Shown: in pieces, positions 17,068 through 24,459 of the stretch | Layout: each line of letters begins with the position of its first letter | Position numbering within the stretch: position 1 is the stretch's first letter | Source: Verrucomicrobiales bacterium | GTDB lineage: Bacteria > Verrucomicrobiota > Verrucomicrobiia > Verrucomicrobiales > DEV007 | Direction of reading: 5' to 3' | Assembly (NCBI GenBank): GCA_029212615.1 | Contig: JARGPJ010000007.1 | Location: forward strand, 224,622-288,621 | Length of the DNA: 64,000 bases | The notes under the pieces: model-generated | Told to the model about the DNA's origin: nothing | Database searches by the model: none | The model's input: the letters and a program-made list of their open reading frames with translations, nothing else | Made by a program: the position numbers and the translations under genes

Positions 17068-18798
17068 TCACATTTTTTCTGTCGTGCGGATGCCGAGCAG
17101 TCCGAGTCCACAGCGCAGGACTCGTCCTGTCAGTTCGCAAAGGGCAAGTCGTGTTTCCCTGACTGCGCCCTCTTCTTTTAAGACCGGGCAGGCTTCCCAA
17201 AAGCGGTGATAGGCCACCGCGAGTTCGTAAAGGTAGGTCGCGAGGGTGTTGGGTCGAAAATCGGAGAGGACAGCAGGAACCGTTTCAGCGAACTGGGCCA
17301 GTTTTAAGGTAAGGTCCTTCTCCGCATCGGCGGTAAGAGTCGGCTCTCCCTCTTTCACAAAATCGCTGCCCAGCTTCCGGAAGATTGCCCGTGTCCGGAC
17401 ATAGGCGTTGATGAGATAAGGGGCCGTGTTTCCTTTGAGCGCTAACATCGTATCCCAATCGAAGATGTAGTCGGTCATGCGGTATTGGCTGAGTTCAGCG
17501 TATTTCACTGAACCAATACCGATGATTTCGGCGATCTCCTGTTTCTCTTCATCGGAGAAATCAGGGTTCTTCTCATCGACGATCTTCAAGGCGCGTTCGA
17601 CCGCTTCGTCGAGAACGTCAGCTAGTTGGACAGTGTCCCCGGAACGGGTCCGGAGCATCTTGCGGTCTTTTCCAAGTATGGAGCCGAAAGGAATAAACTG
17701 AAGATCCGCTTTCTGGCCACGCTGTTTTGCAATGCGGAAGATTTGGTCAAAGTGAAGTTGCTGCGGAGCACCGACGACATACCAGATCGCGTCTGCCTTC
17801 AGTTCCTCGATGCGATAATCGATCGTCGCGAGGTCGGTCGTGGCATAAAGAAAGCCGCCGTCAGATTTCCGGATAAGTGCGGGCTTGTCGGCGAGTTGTT
17901 TTTCGTCAGGGAAGAAGACGCAGATGGCTCCGTCCGACTCCTCGGCGATTGCAGCGGCGAGGAGTGATTCAACGAGAGGAGCGAGCCGGTCGTTGTAGAA
18001 GCTTTCACCAAGCCAGAGGTCGAAATTGATATCGAGCCGGTCATAGATTTTCTGCAGGCCGATCTTCGAAAGGTCAATGCAGCGCTCCCAGATGGCGAGA
18101 TTCTCCTCGTTTCCGCCCTGTAGCTCAACGAGCTCGTTTTTGCAGTCTTCGCGAAGAGATTCATCGTCCTTTGTCCTGGCATTGACCTCGCGGTAGATTC
18201 GGAGAAGTTCCGGGATCGGGTCTGACTCAAGGGCCTCTTCGTTGAGCAGGTTTTTCCACCCCCAGAGAATCATGCCGAATTGAGTGCCCCAGTCTCCAAT
18301 GTGATTATCTGCAATCACCTCGTGTCCCAGGAAATCTGCGATTCGCGTGAGGCTGTCACCAATGATGGTGCTTCGGATGTGGCCGACGTGCATCGGCTTC
18401 GCGACATTCGGGGCTGAAAAATCGGCGACGATGGTGAGTGGCTTCTCTGCAACAGGGACGCCCAGTTTTTCTTCATCGGCGAGGAGTTGAGAGAGCTTCT
18501 CTTCGAGGAAGGTGGTTTTGAGCCGGAAATTAATGAATCCGGGGCCGGCGATTTCAGGGGCTTCACTGACTTCGCCGCCGTCGAATGCTTCAATGATAGC
18601 TGCGGCGACCTCGCGGGGATTCCGCTTCACCTGCTTGGCGAGAATCATCGCGGCGTTTGACTGATAGTCGCCGAACTGGCGGTTTTGAGCTTGATCCACC
18701 TGTGCGACGAATCCTTCAGGGAGATCCGCAGCAAAGGGGCTTTCAGGAAGCGCCTTGTTTAAGCGGGCGGCGAGGATATCGGCAATCGTTGCGGACAT
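17068..18798 (-). CDS. argS: arginyl-tRNA synthetase
   Basis: The 576-residue class I synthetase attaches arginine to tRNA-Arg. It has the N-terminal Arg-tRNA synthetase additional domain, the HIGH-type motif in NVAKPMHVGHIRST (about residues 130-143), a KMSK-equivalent loop in LGKDRKMLRTRSGD, and a DALR anticodon-binding domain ending with the family-typical LLGIRTTEKM. Length is normal. The upstream ptsN-like gene ends 28 nt away. No T-box is apparent upstream. Confidence 0.97.
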   Translation of the reverse strand: MSATIADILAARLNKALPESPFAADLPEGFVAQVDQAQNRQFGDYQSNAAMILAKQVKRNPREVAAAIIEAFDGGEVSEAPEIAGPGFINFRLKTTFLEEKLSQLLADEEKLGVPVAEKPLTIVADFSAPNVAKPMHVGHIRSTIIGDSLTRIADFLGHEVIADNHIGDWGTQFGMILWGWKNLLNEEALESDPIPELLRIYREVNARTKDDESLREDCKNELVELQGGNEENLAIWERCIDLSKIGLQKIYDRLDINFDLWLGESFYNDRLAPLVESLLAAAIAEESDGAICVFFPDEKQLADKPALIRKSDGGFLYATTDLATIDYRIEELKADAIWYVVGAPQQLHFDQIFRIAKQRGQKADLQFIPFGSILGKDRKMLRTRSGDTVQLADVLDEAVERALKIVDEKNPDFSDEEKQEIAEIIGIGSVKYAELSQYRMTDYIFDWDTMLALKGNTAPYLINAYVRTRAIFRKLGSDFVKEGEPTLTADAEKDLTLKLAQFAETVPAVLSDFRPNTLATYLYELAVAYHRFWEACPVLKEEGAVRETRLALCELTGRVLRCGLGLLGIRTTEKM

Positions 18799-18826
18799 GG
18801 TAGTAGGAAAAAAGGGGGGCTGAATT

Positions 18827-19291
18827 TCAGGAAGTTGCCCGCTCGGTCAGAATCTCCATGATTCCCGCCGGGTCTTTGGAGGCACTCAGTAACTTGCGGG
18901 TCTCTGCACTGTTCAATGTCTTAGCAATCGCCGCGAGGGTTTTAAGATGGTTACCCTGTTGGTTTTCAGGGACGAGGAACAGGACGATGTAATGAACCGG
19001 GGCACAGTCGAGGGCGCAAAAATCGACTCCCTTCGTCGAGCGACCGAAAACCATGACGATTTCCTCAAGGTGAGGCAGTTTGGCATGAGGAATAGCGATG
19101 CCACCTCCGATGCCGGTGCTGCTGTGCTCTTCCCGCGCCTTGAGAGCTTCGAGGGCAGGATCGCGTTGCACCGTCGTGAGAGCCGATGTCTCAACGAGGT
19201 GATCCACCAGCTCTACGATGGCAGGCCAGTGCTCTTCGGATTGCATCTCTGCAATTATCCGCTCAGGAGTGAGTCGTTCAGCCAGAGTCAT
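18827..19291 (-). CDS. PTS EIIA-type protein (PtsN/EIIA-Ntr-like)
   Basis: The 154-residue domain is an EIIA of the mannitol/fructose/nitrogen type. The phosphorylated histidine lies in GGIAIPHAK. In proteobacteria EIIA-Ntr is not a sugar transporter component but signals nitrogen and potassium state through the phosphotransferase chain. No other PTS gene is visible here, which suits a regulatory role. A conserved C-terminal helix (KTLAAIAKTL) is present. Its position in front of argS is not a usual pairing that I know. Confidence 0.85.
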   Translation of the reverse strand: MTLAERLTPERIIAEMQSEEHWPAIVELVDHLVETSALTTVQRDPALEALKAREEHSSTGIGGGIAIPHAKLPHLEEIVMVFGRSTKGVDFCALDCAPVHYIVLFLVPENQQGNHLKTLAAIAKTLNSAETRKLLSASKDPAGIMEILTERATS

Positions 19292-19431
19292 GTTTCATGG
19301 GGAGGCGAGTGCCTCGGGAAGGGAGGGCGACCATAATCTCGTGAAGAGTAGGATCAAGGCGGTTTTTGCCCCTTGCAGCTTTACATTCCGGCGTTCTCCG
19401 CTCCATTGAATTCCTGATTCCCCTCTATTCT

Positions 19432-19917
19432 ATGAGCCCGCGAATTCTCTTTGTCTGCACCGGAAACGTCTGCCGCAGCCCGATGGCTGAGGGGCTCTTT
19501 CGTGATCTTGCTCAAGGAGCTAATATTGAGGTTGAGGTGGCATCTGCCGGACTCGGCGCGATGGAGGACCATCCGCCAAGTCGGAATTCGGTTATTGCGA
19601 TGCAGGAGAAGGGGATTGATATCACTCATCAGCGGAGTCAGATGATTACTCCTGAGATGATTGATCGTTACACCCACATCTTCGGCATGGGAGAGGGGCA
19701 TATCGATACGATTCGAGCTTATTTTCCTCACAGTCTTGAAAAGACCTTCGTCCTTCGGGAATTTGTCGCGAAAGACGAATACGATCTAAATGTCCCTGAT
19801 CCGATCGGTGGTGACCTCGACGAATACCAGCTGACACGTGACCTCATTAGCGAGGCGATGCCGTCGATTCTGAGTTTTGTCACGACCGGGGATCCCACAC
19901 CGCGGGCGGCAGACTGA
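19432..19917 (+). CDS. low-molecular-weight protein phosphatase
   Basis: The active-site loop CTGNVCRS starts at Cys9 (C-x5-R), with the general acid Asp in VPDPIG. The family dephosphorylates tyrosine or, in the YwlE branch, arginine. YwlE has Thr at the position of Val13 here, and that Thr is linked to phosphoarginine selectivity, so this enzyme could be a tyrosine phosphatase. I chose the ATG at 19432 because it places the loop at the usual N-terminal position. It lies directly upstream of the RpiB-GlyA gene, as in Bacillus (ywlE-ywlF-glyA order). Confidence 0.88.
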   Translation: MSPRILFVCTGNVCRSPMAEGLFRDLAQGANIEVEVASAGLGAMEDHPPSRNSVIAMQEKGIDITHQRSQMITPEMIDRYTHIFGMGEGHIDTIRAYFPHSLEKTFVLREFVAKDEYDLNVPDPIGGDLDEYQLTRDLISEAMPSILSFVTTGDPTPRAAD

Positions 19918-20024
19918 TTTGTTCTCCGCGGGCGGAATGGAACATCTTTTGACTTTTCGAGCCTCCCGCTCTAGCTAACGCTTTGCTTTGCTTTCTTAAG
20001 CTACGTTTCCTGTCTCTAAAACTC

Positions 20025-21716
20025 ATGGATAAACCCACCCTCATTATTGGAACCGACCACGGCGGTTTTGAACTGAAAGAAGCTGTCGTCGCACATCTTA
20101 AAAGCGGCGGCTATGATGTCGAAGACATCGGCTGTTTTTCAAAAGAGTCTGTCGATTACCCCGACTATGCGAATGCGGTGGCGCAGTCGGTGGTTTCAGG
20201 TAAGAAGGATCTCGGCATTCTTTGCTGCACCACCGGCATCGGGATGTCGGTCGCGGCGAACCGCTACCCAGGTATTCAGTCAGCTGTTGTTACCGATGTA
20301 GAGCTTGCTGCAAAAACCCGTGTCCATAACAATACCAATGTCCTTTGTCTGGCCGGTGATTTTACCAGTGCCGAAGAAGCCGGTGCGATTGTTGACGCCT
20401 GGCTCGGTGCGGAATTTGATGGAGGTGGTCGCCATGAGCGCCGCGTGCAGAAGATGAATTCCTGTGGAGCTGCTGTCAGCGCCCCGAATGTGGCGGTGAC
20501 TGATCCCGAAATCTATTCAGTGATTCAGGAAGAGGAAGCGCGTCAGGCTGGTAACATTGAGCTGATCGCCTCTGAGAACTTCGCTTCGAAAGCTGTTCAG
20601 CAGGCCCAGGGGAGCTGCCTCACCAACAAGTATGCTGAGGGCTACCCGGGAAAACGCTGGTATGGAGGATGTGAGAATGTCGATGTTGCCGAGTCTCTCG
20701 CCATTGAACGGGCCAAGGAGCTCTTCGGAGCTGGATTCGCCAACGTTCAGCCTCACTCAGGTTCTCAGGCGAATGCTGCTGTCTATTTCAGCGTGCTGGA
20801 ACCCGGTGATAAAATTCTCACGATGGATCTCTCTCATGGTGGTCACCTCACTCATGGGCACTTTGCGAACTTTTCCGGTAAGTTGTACGAAGTGCAGCAC
20901 TATGGGGTTTCTCAGGAAGAAGAGACGATCGACTACGACCTCCTTGCGAAAGCGGCGGAAGAGTATAAGCCGAAAATGATCACGGCGGGAGCATCCGCCT
21001 ATTCCCGCGTGATTGACTTCAAGCGGATGCGTGAAATTGCGGACTCCGTCGGTGCCTACCTCTTTGTTGATATGGCCCACATCGCCGGTCTGGTTGCTGC
21101 AGGGGTTCACCCCTCTCCGATTGAGCATGCTCATTTTATTACGACGACCACTCACAAGAGTTTGCGTGGACCTCGTGGTGGATTGATCCTCACCAACGAT
21201 GCGGACCTGGCTAAGAAAGTCGACTCGCTTGTTTTTCCGGGGATCCAGGGCGGACCGCTCATGCATGTTATTGCCGCCAAGGCAGTTTGTTTTCACGAGG
21301 CTCTCCAGCCGGGCTTCAAAGCTTATCAGGAGCAGATTGTTAAGAATGCAAAAGCGCTCGCGGCAAAGTTGGAGTCGCTTGGCTATCGCATTATTTCCGG
21401 CGGGACAGACAACCATCTCTTCATGATTGACCTTCGTCCGTCGGGGTTGAATGGGAAAATTGTCCAGGAAACGCTCGATAAAGCCGGTATCACCGTGAAC
21501 AAGAACTCGATTCCTTTCGATACGGAAAGCCCGTTTAAGGGTGGTGGCATCCGCATCGGAACTCCTGCCGTCACGACCCGCGGCATGAAAGAGGCGGAGA
21601 TGGATACCGTCGGACAGTTGATTCACGATGCGATCACTCATCGTGAGGACGCTGGAAAACTTGAGGAACTTCGTCTCAGGGTAAAAGCGATAAACGAAGA
21701 CTTTCCTCTTCCCTGA
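20025..21716 (+). CDS. bifunctional ribose-5-phosphate isomerase B / serine hydroxymethyltransferase fusion
   Basis: One uninterrupted 563-residue frame joins two enzymes. Residues 1-143 are RpiB (sugar binding TDHGG, active-site loop [19 protein letters not shown]). Residues about 150-563 are GlyA ([21 protein letters not shown], and the PLP lysine K378 in [12 protein letters not shown]). RpiB interconverts ribulose- and ribose-5-phosphate; GlyA makes glycine and methylene-THF from serine. The domains keep normal lengths, joined by about ten residues, so no frameshift is needed. The start ATG at 20025 has no clear Shine-Dalgarno. A strong terminator follows at 21744. Confidence 0.95.
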   Translation: MDKPTLIIGTDHGGFELKEAVVAHLKSGGYDVEDIGCFSKESVDYPDYANAVAQSVVSGKKDLGILCCTTGIGMSVAANRYPGIQSAVVTDVELAAKTRVHNNTNVLCLAGDFTSAEEAGAIVDAWLGAEFDGGGRHERRVQKMNSCGAAVSAPNVAVTDPEIYSVIQEEEARQAGNIELIASENFASKAVQQAQGSCLTNKYAEGYPGKRWYGGCENVDVAESLAIERAKELFGAGFANVQPHSGSQANAAVYFSVLEPGDKILTMDLSHGGHLTHGHFANFSGKLYEVQHYGVSQEEETIDYDLLAKAAEEYKPKMITAGASAYSRVIDFKRMREIADSVGAYLFVDMAHIAGLVAAGVHPSPIEHAHFITTTTHKSLRGPRGGLILTNDADLAKKVDSLVFPGIQGGPLMHVIAAKAVCFHEALQPGFKAYQEQIVKNAKALAAKLESLGYRIISGGTDNHLFMIDLRPSGLNGKIVQETLDKAGITVNKNSIPFDTESPFKGGGIRIGTPAVTTRGMKEAEMDTVGQLIHDAITHREDAGKLEELRLRVKAINEDFPLP

Positions 21717-21743
21717 TTCCTGCGTTCATTATCCTTCCAATTT

Positions 21744-21783
21744 AAACAGGGTTAGGTCGTTGATCTAACCCTGTTTTGTTTTT
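21744..21783 (+). terminator. rho-independent terminator of rpiB-glyA
   Basis: A perfect 12-bp stem (21744-21755 with 21765-21776) with a 9-nt loop is followed by a T-rich run interrupted by one G. It ends the transcript of the fusion gene just 27 nt after its stop. Confidence 0.85.
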
Positions 21784-21848
21784 CGGAATCATTAAAGTTG
21801 CGCTTAATTCGCTCAAGTTGGTCTTTTTTGGTTGTAAGTGACGCAAAA

Positions 21849-21905
21849 ATTGCCATTTTCGAGCAAAGTAGGCAATATTTCGATTGCTAAAGCTTCGAAA
21901 ATTGC
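21849..21905 (+). promoter_or_regulatory. ilvB upstream region with inverted repeats
   Basis: Within the 150 nt before ilvB there is a perfect 8-bp inverted repeat, ATTTTCGA (21855-21862) and TCGAAAAT (21895-21902), and an ATTGCC/GGCAAT pair (21849-21854, 21871-21876), with ATTGC recurring three times. These could be operator half-sites for ilvBN. I see no leucine/valine/isoleucine leader peptide and no clear attenuator. The function is inferred. Confidence 0.25.
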
Positions 21906-21934
21906 GATTTTATCCGAAACCAACCCATATCCCC

Positions 21935-23683
21935 ATGGCAAAACAAAAAGAAATCGAACTCGACGGCGCACAGGCGCTTATTAAGACACTGGACAGCCTC
22001 GGCGTCGAGTATGTCTTCGGTTACTCAGGAGGTGCTGCGCTTCCTATTTTTGATGCACTCGAAACGGTCGAGTCGAACATGAAGTTCGTGCTGACCCGTC
22101 ATGAGCAGGGCGCCTGTCACATGGCGGACGGATATGCGCGGGCGACAGGAAAGCCGGCGGTGGTTCTCGTGACTTCGGGTCCGGGTGCCGGAAATACGAT
22201 TACCGGAATCATGACGGCGCAGATGGATTCTGTTCCCATGATCATTGTGACGGGGCAGCAGGTGACCTGGATGCTTGGAAAAGATGCGTTTCAGGAAGCT
22301 GATATCTTTGGCATCACGATCCCGGTGGTGAAGCATAACTATCTCGTTCGTGAAACGAATGATCTCCCCCGGGTTGCCAAAGAGGCTTACCACATTTCGA
22401 CGACGGGTCGACCCGGCCCTGTCCTGATCGATGTGCCGAAGAATATCAGTCAGTCTGCGTTCACGGCCGATTTTGAAGACGAGCTTGCCGCTGAGTTGTA
22501 TCTGCCGGGTTATAAGCCCGAGAAGGCCTTGGATGTCGATGAAGTTTCGATTGAGGAAGCGGCCCGTTTGCTCAACCTCGCGAAGAAGCCGCTCATTCTC
22601 GCCGGTCATGGAGCGATGATTGCAGGTGCTGAAAGCGAGCTCATGGAGATGGCGAATAAGCTCGAATGTCCGGTCACCATGACCTTACTCGGTAAAGGTG
22701 TCTTCCCCGAGTCTCATCCGCTTTCTCTCGGCATGCTCGGAATGCACGGCACTGCTTACGCCAACAAAGCGGTTTGTGAATGCGATCTGATCTTTAATAT
22801 CGGGTCACGATTTGACGACCGGATCATTGGGCAGGCTGATAAGTTTGGCGCGCAGGCGAAGATCATTCACGTGGATATCGACATCGCTGAGATGGGCAAA
22901 ATGATTGTTCCGGATGTGGAAGTGGTCGGTGACGCCAAGGCGGTTCTCCAGAAGCTTCTTCCCCTCGTCGAGAAAGCAGATCATGCTGACTGGCTTGAGC
23001 ATTTGAACGGCTACAAAAAGAAATTCCCGCTTGGCTACAAGAAGCAGGGTGGCCTTCGTATGCAGCAGGTTCTTGATGAAATTCACGACCTCACGGACGG
23101 TAATGCGATTATTTCCACGGATGTTGGTCAGCACCAGATGTGGGCCGCCCAGTTTTATACGAACGACGCGTCCTTCAAGTGGCTCAGCTCTGGCGGTGCC
23201 GGGACGATGGGATTCGGATTCCCGGCAGCGATCGGTGCTCAGTTCGCCTGTCCTGATGAAACAGTGATTTCGGTATCAGGAGACGGTGGTTTCCAGATGA
23301 CATTGTGTGAACTGGCGACTGCGGTGATTCACAAACTTCCGATTAAGATTCTCGTATTGAACAATCATTACCTTGGGATGGTTCGCCAGTGGCAGGAGCT
23401 CTTCTTCGACAATCGTGAAAGCGGAGTGGACCTCGAAGGTAACCCTGACTTTGTGAAACTGGCTGAAGCCTACGGTGCGAAGGGGATTAACATTAAGCGT
23501 CCCGCCGATGTTCGTAAAAAGCTTCAGGAGGCCCTCGACTACAATGATGGTCCTGTGGTCATTAATGCTGAGTGTATCAAGACGGACAACGTGTTCCCGA
23601 TGATTCCGGCAGGCGCTGCACTTGAAGACATGCTCATTGAGCCACCCAAATACAAGATGGAGAAGCCGGTTGGCTCGACATAA
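21935..23683 (+). CDS. ilvB: acetolactate synthase large subunit
   Basis: The 582-residue ThDP enzyme makes acetolactate or acetohydroxybutyrate, the first step of valine, leucine and isoleucine synthesis. Landmarks are the ThDP glutamate in TRHEQGACHMADGYAR, the FAD-binding middle domain and the ThDP diphosphate motif SGDGGFQMTLCELATA with NNHYLGMVRQWQ. I chose the ATG at 21935, which gives a normal N-terminus (AKQKEIELDGAQAL); an upstream in-frame start at 21884 adds an unlikely basic tail. The regulatory subunit follows after 120 nt. Confidence 0.96.
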   Translation: MAKQKEIELDGAQALIKTLDSLGVEYVFGYSGGAALPIFDALETVESNMKFVLTRHEQGACHMADGYARATGKPAVVLVTSGPGAGNTITGIMTAQMDSVPMIIVTGQQVTWMLGKDAFQEADIFGITIPVVKHNYLVRETNDLPRVAKEAYHISTTGRPGPVLIDVPKNISQSAFTADFEDELAAELYLPGYKPEKALDVDEVSIEEAARLLNLAKKPLILAGHGAMIAGAESELMEMANKLECPVTMTLLGKGVFPESHPLSLGMLGMHGTAYANKAVCECDLIFNIGSRFDDRIIGQADKFGAQAKIIHVDIDIAEMGKMIVPDVEVVGDAKAVLQKLLPLVEKADHADWLEHLNGYKKKFPLGYKKQGGLRMQQVLDEIHDLTDGNAIISTDVGQHQMWAAQFYTNDASFKWLSSGGAGTMGFGFPAAIGAQFACPDETVISVSGDGGFQMTLCELATAVIHKLPIKILVLNNHYLGMVRQWQELFFDNRESGVDLEGNPDFVKLAEAYGAKGINIKRPADVRKKLQEALDYNDGPVVINAECIKTDNVFPMIPAGAALEDMLIEPPKYKMEKPVGST

Positions 23684-23803
23684 CCGCCGGAGCCGTTTGG
23701 GTTGAGATGGAGAGGAGTCGAGAATGCTCTTCTCTATTGATTTCTCTTTCTTCTCAAGATTCTCTCCTTCTTTCTTTACTACATAACTTTTTCCCCAAAA
23801 AAA

Positions 23804-24349
23804 ATGAGCCGAACTATTACTACTACTGACGAGAAGCCGGCAATACGCCCCGACTTGATCGGCGGCCATACTCTCAGCATGTTTGTGAACAACCAGCCGG
23901 GTGTTCTCATGCGGATTTGTCAGATTTTCGCACGACGTGCTTATAACATCGATTCACTGGTTGTTTCGCAGGGACGTGACCCGCGATTCTCCCGACTGAC
24001 CTTAGGTATCAGCGGTGATCCCGCAGGGCTTTCCCAGATCATTTTGCAGTGCGATAAATTGATTGATGTGATTCATTGCTTTGAGCATACGCCGGATGAT
24101 TCCGTAACCCGTGAGATGGCCCTCGTTAAAGTGGGTGTTGATGGCGGTGAGAAGCGGACTGAGGTGCTTCAGATCGTAGAGCACTTTGGCGGTAAAACCG
24201 TCGACATGAGCGAAGGTTCCATGATTGTTCGAGTCGAAGGGGCGAGTGACAAGGTGGATGCAGCGATTCGCCTTCTCACGAACTACGATATCATCGAAAC
24301 CGTGAGAACCGGTAAGGTGGTGATGGCTCGTGGCGAGCAGTCGACCTGA
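23804..24349 (+). CDS. ilvN: acetolactate synthase small (regulatory) subunit
   Basis: The 181-residue regulatory subunit of acetolactate synthase is an ACT-domain protein that binds the catalytic subunit and the feedback inhibitor valine. The N-terminal ACT domain is visible in HTLSMFVNNQPGVLMRICQIF and RRAYNIDSLVV; a C-terminal domain (GGKTVDMSEGSMIVRVEG) follows. It is co-oriented with ilvB and ends at a strong terminator, so ilvBN is a two-gene unit. Confidence 0.95.
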   Translation: MSRTITTTDEKPAIRPDLIGGHTLSMFVNNQPGVLMRICQIFARRAYNIDSLVVSQGRDPRFSRLTLGISGDPAGLSQIILQCDKLIDVIHCFEHTPDDSVTREMALVKVGVDGGEKRTEVLQIVEHFGGKTVDMSEGSMIVRVEGASDKVDAAIRLLTNYDIIETVRTGKVVMARGEQST

Positions 24350-24379
24350 CCGTTCATCCCTTCTATTGATTTATTGAAG

Positions 24380-24409
24380 AAGGCGGAGCTTGTGCTCCGC
24401 CTTTTTTTT
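24380..24409 (+). terminator. rho-independent terminator of ilvBN
   Basis: The stem AAGGCGGAGC / GCTCCGCCTT has a TTGT loop and is followed by a run of T to 24409. It lies about 30 nt after the ilvN stop. Confidence 0.88.
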
Positions 24410-24459
24410 GACTGGGAAGTAGTTGCTGATCGTCGTGATCAGTGAGTAATCTTTATCCC

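Noticed and set aside
20757..21641. A 294-codon open frame on the minus strand inside the GlyA part
   Set aside because: It mirrors a well-conserved enzyme frame, has no recognisable domain, and its existence follows from codon bias on the opposite strand.
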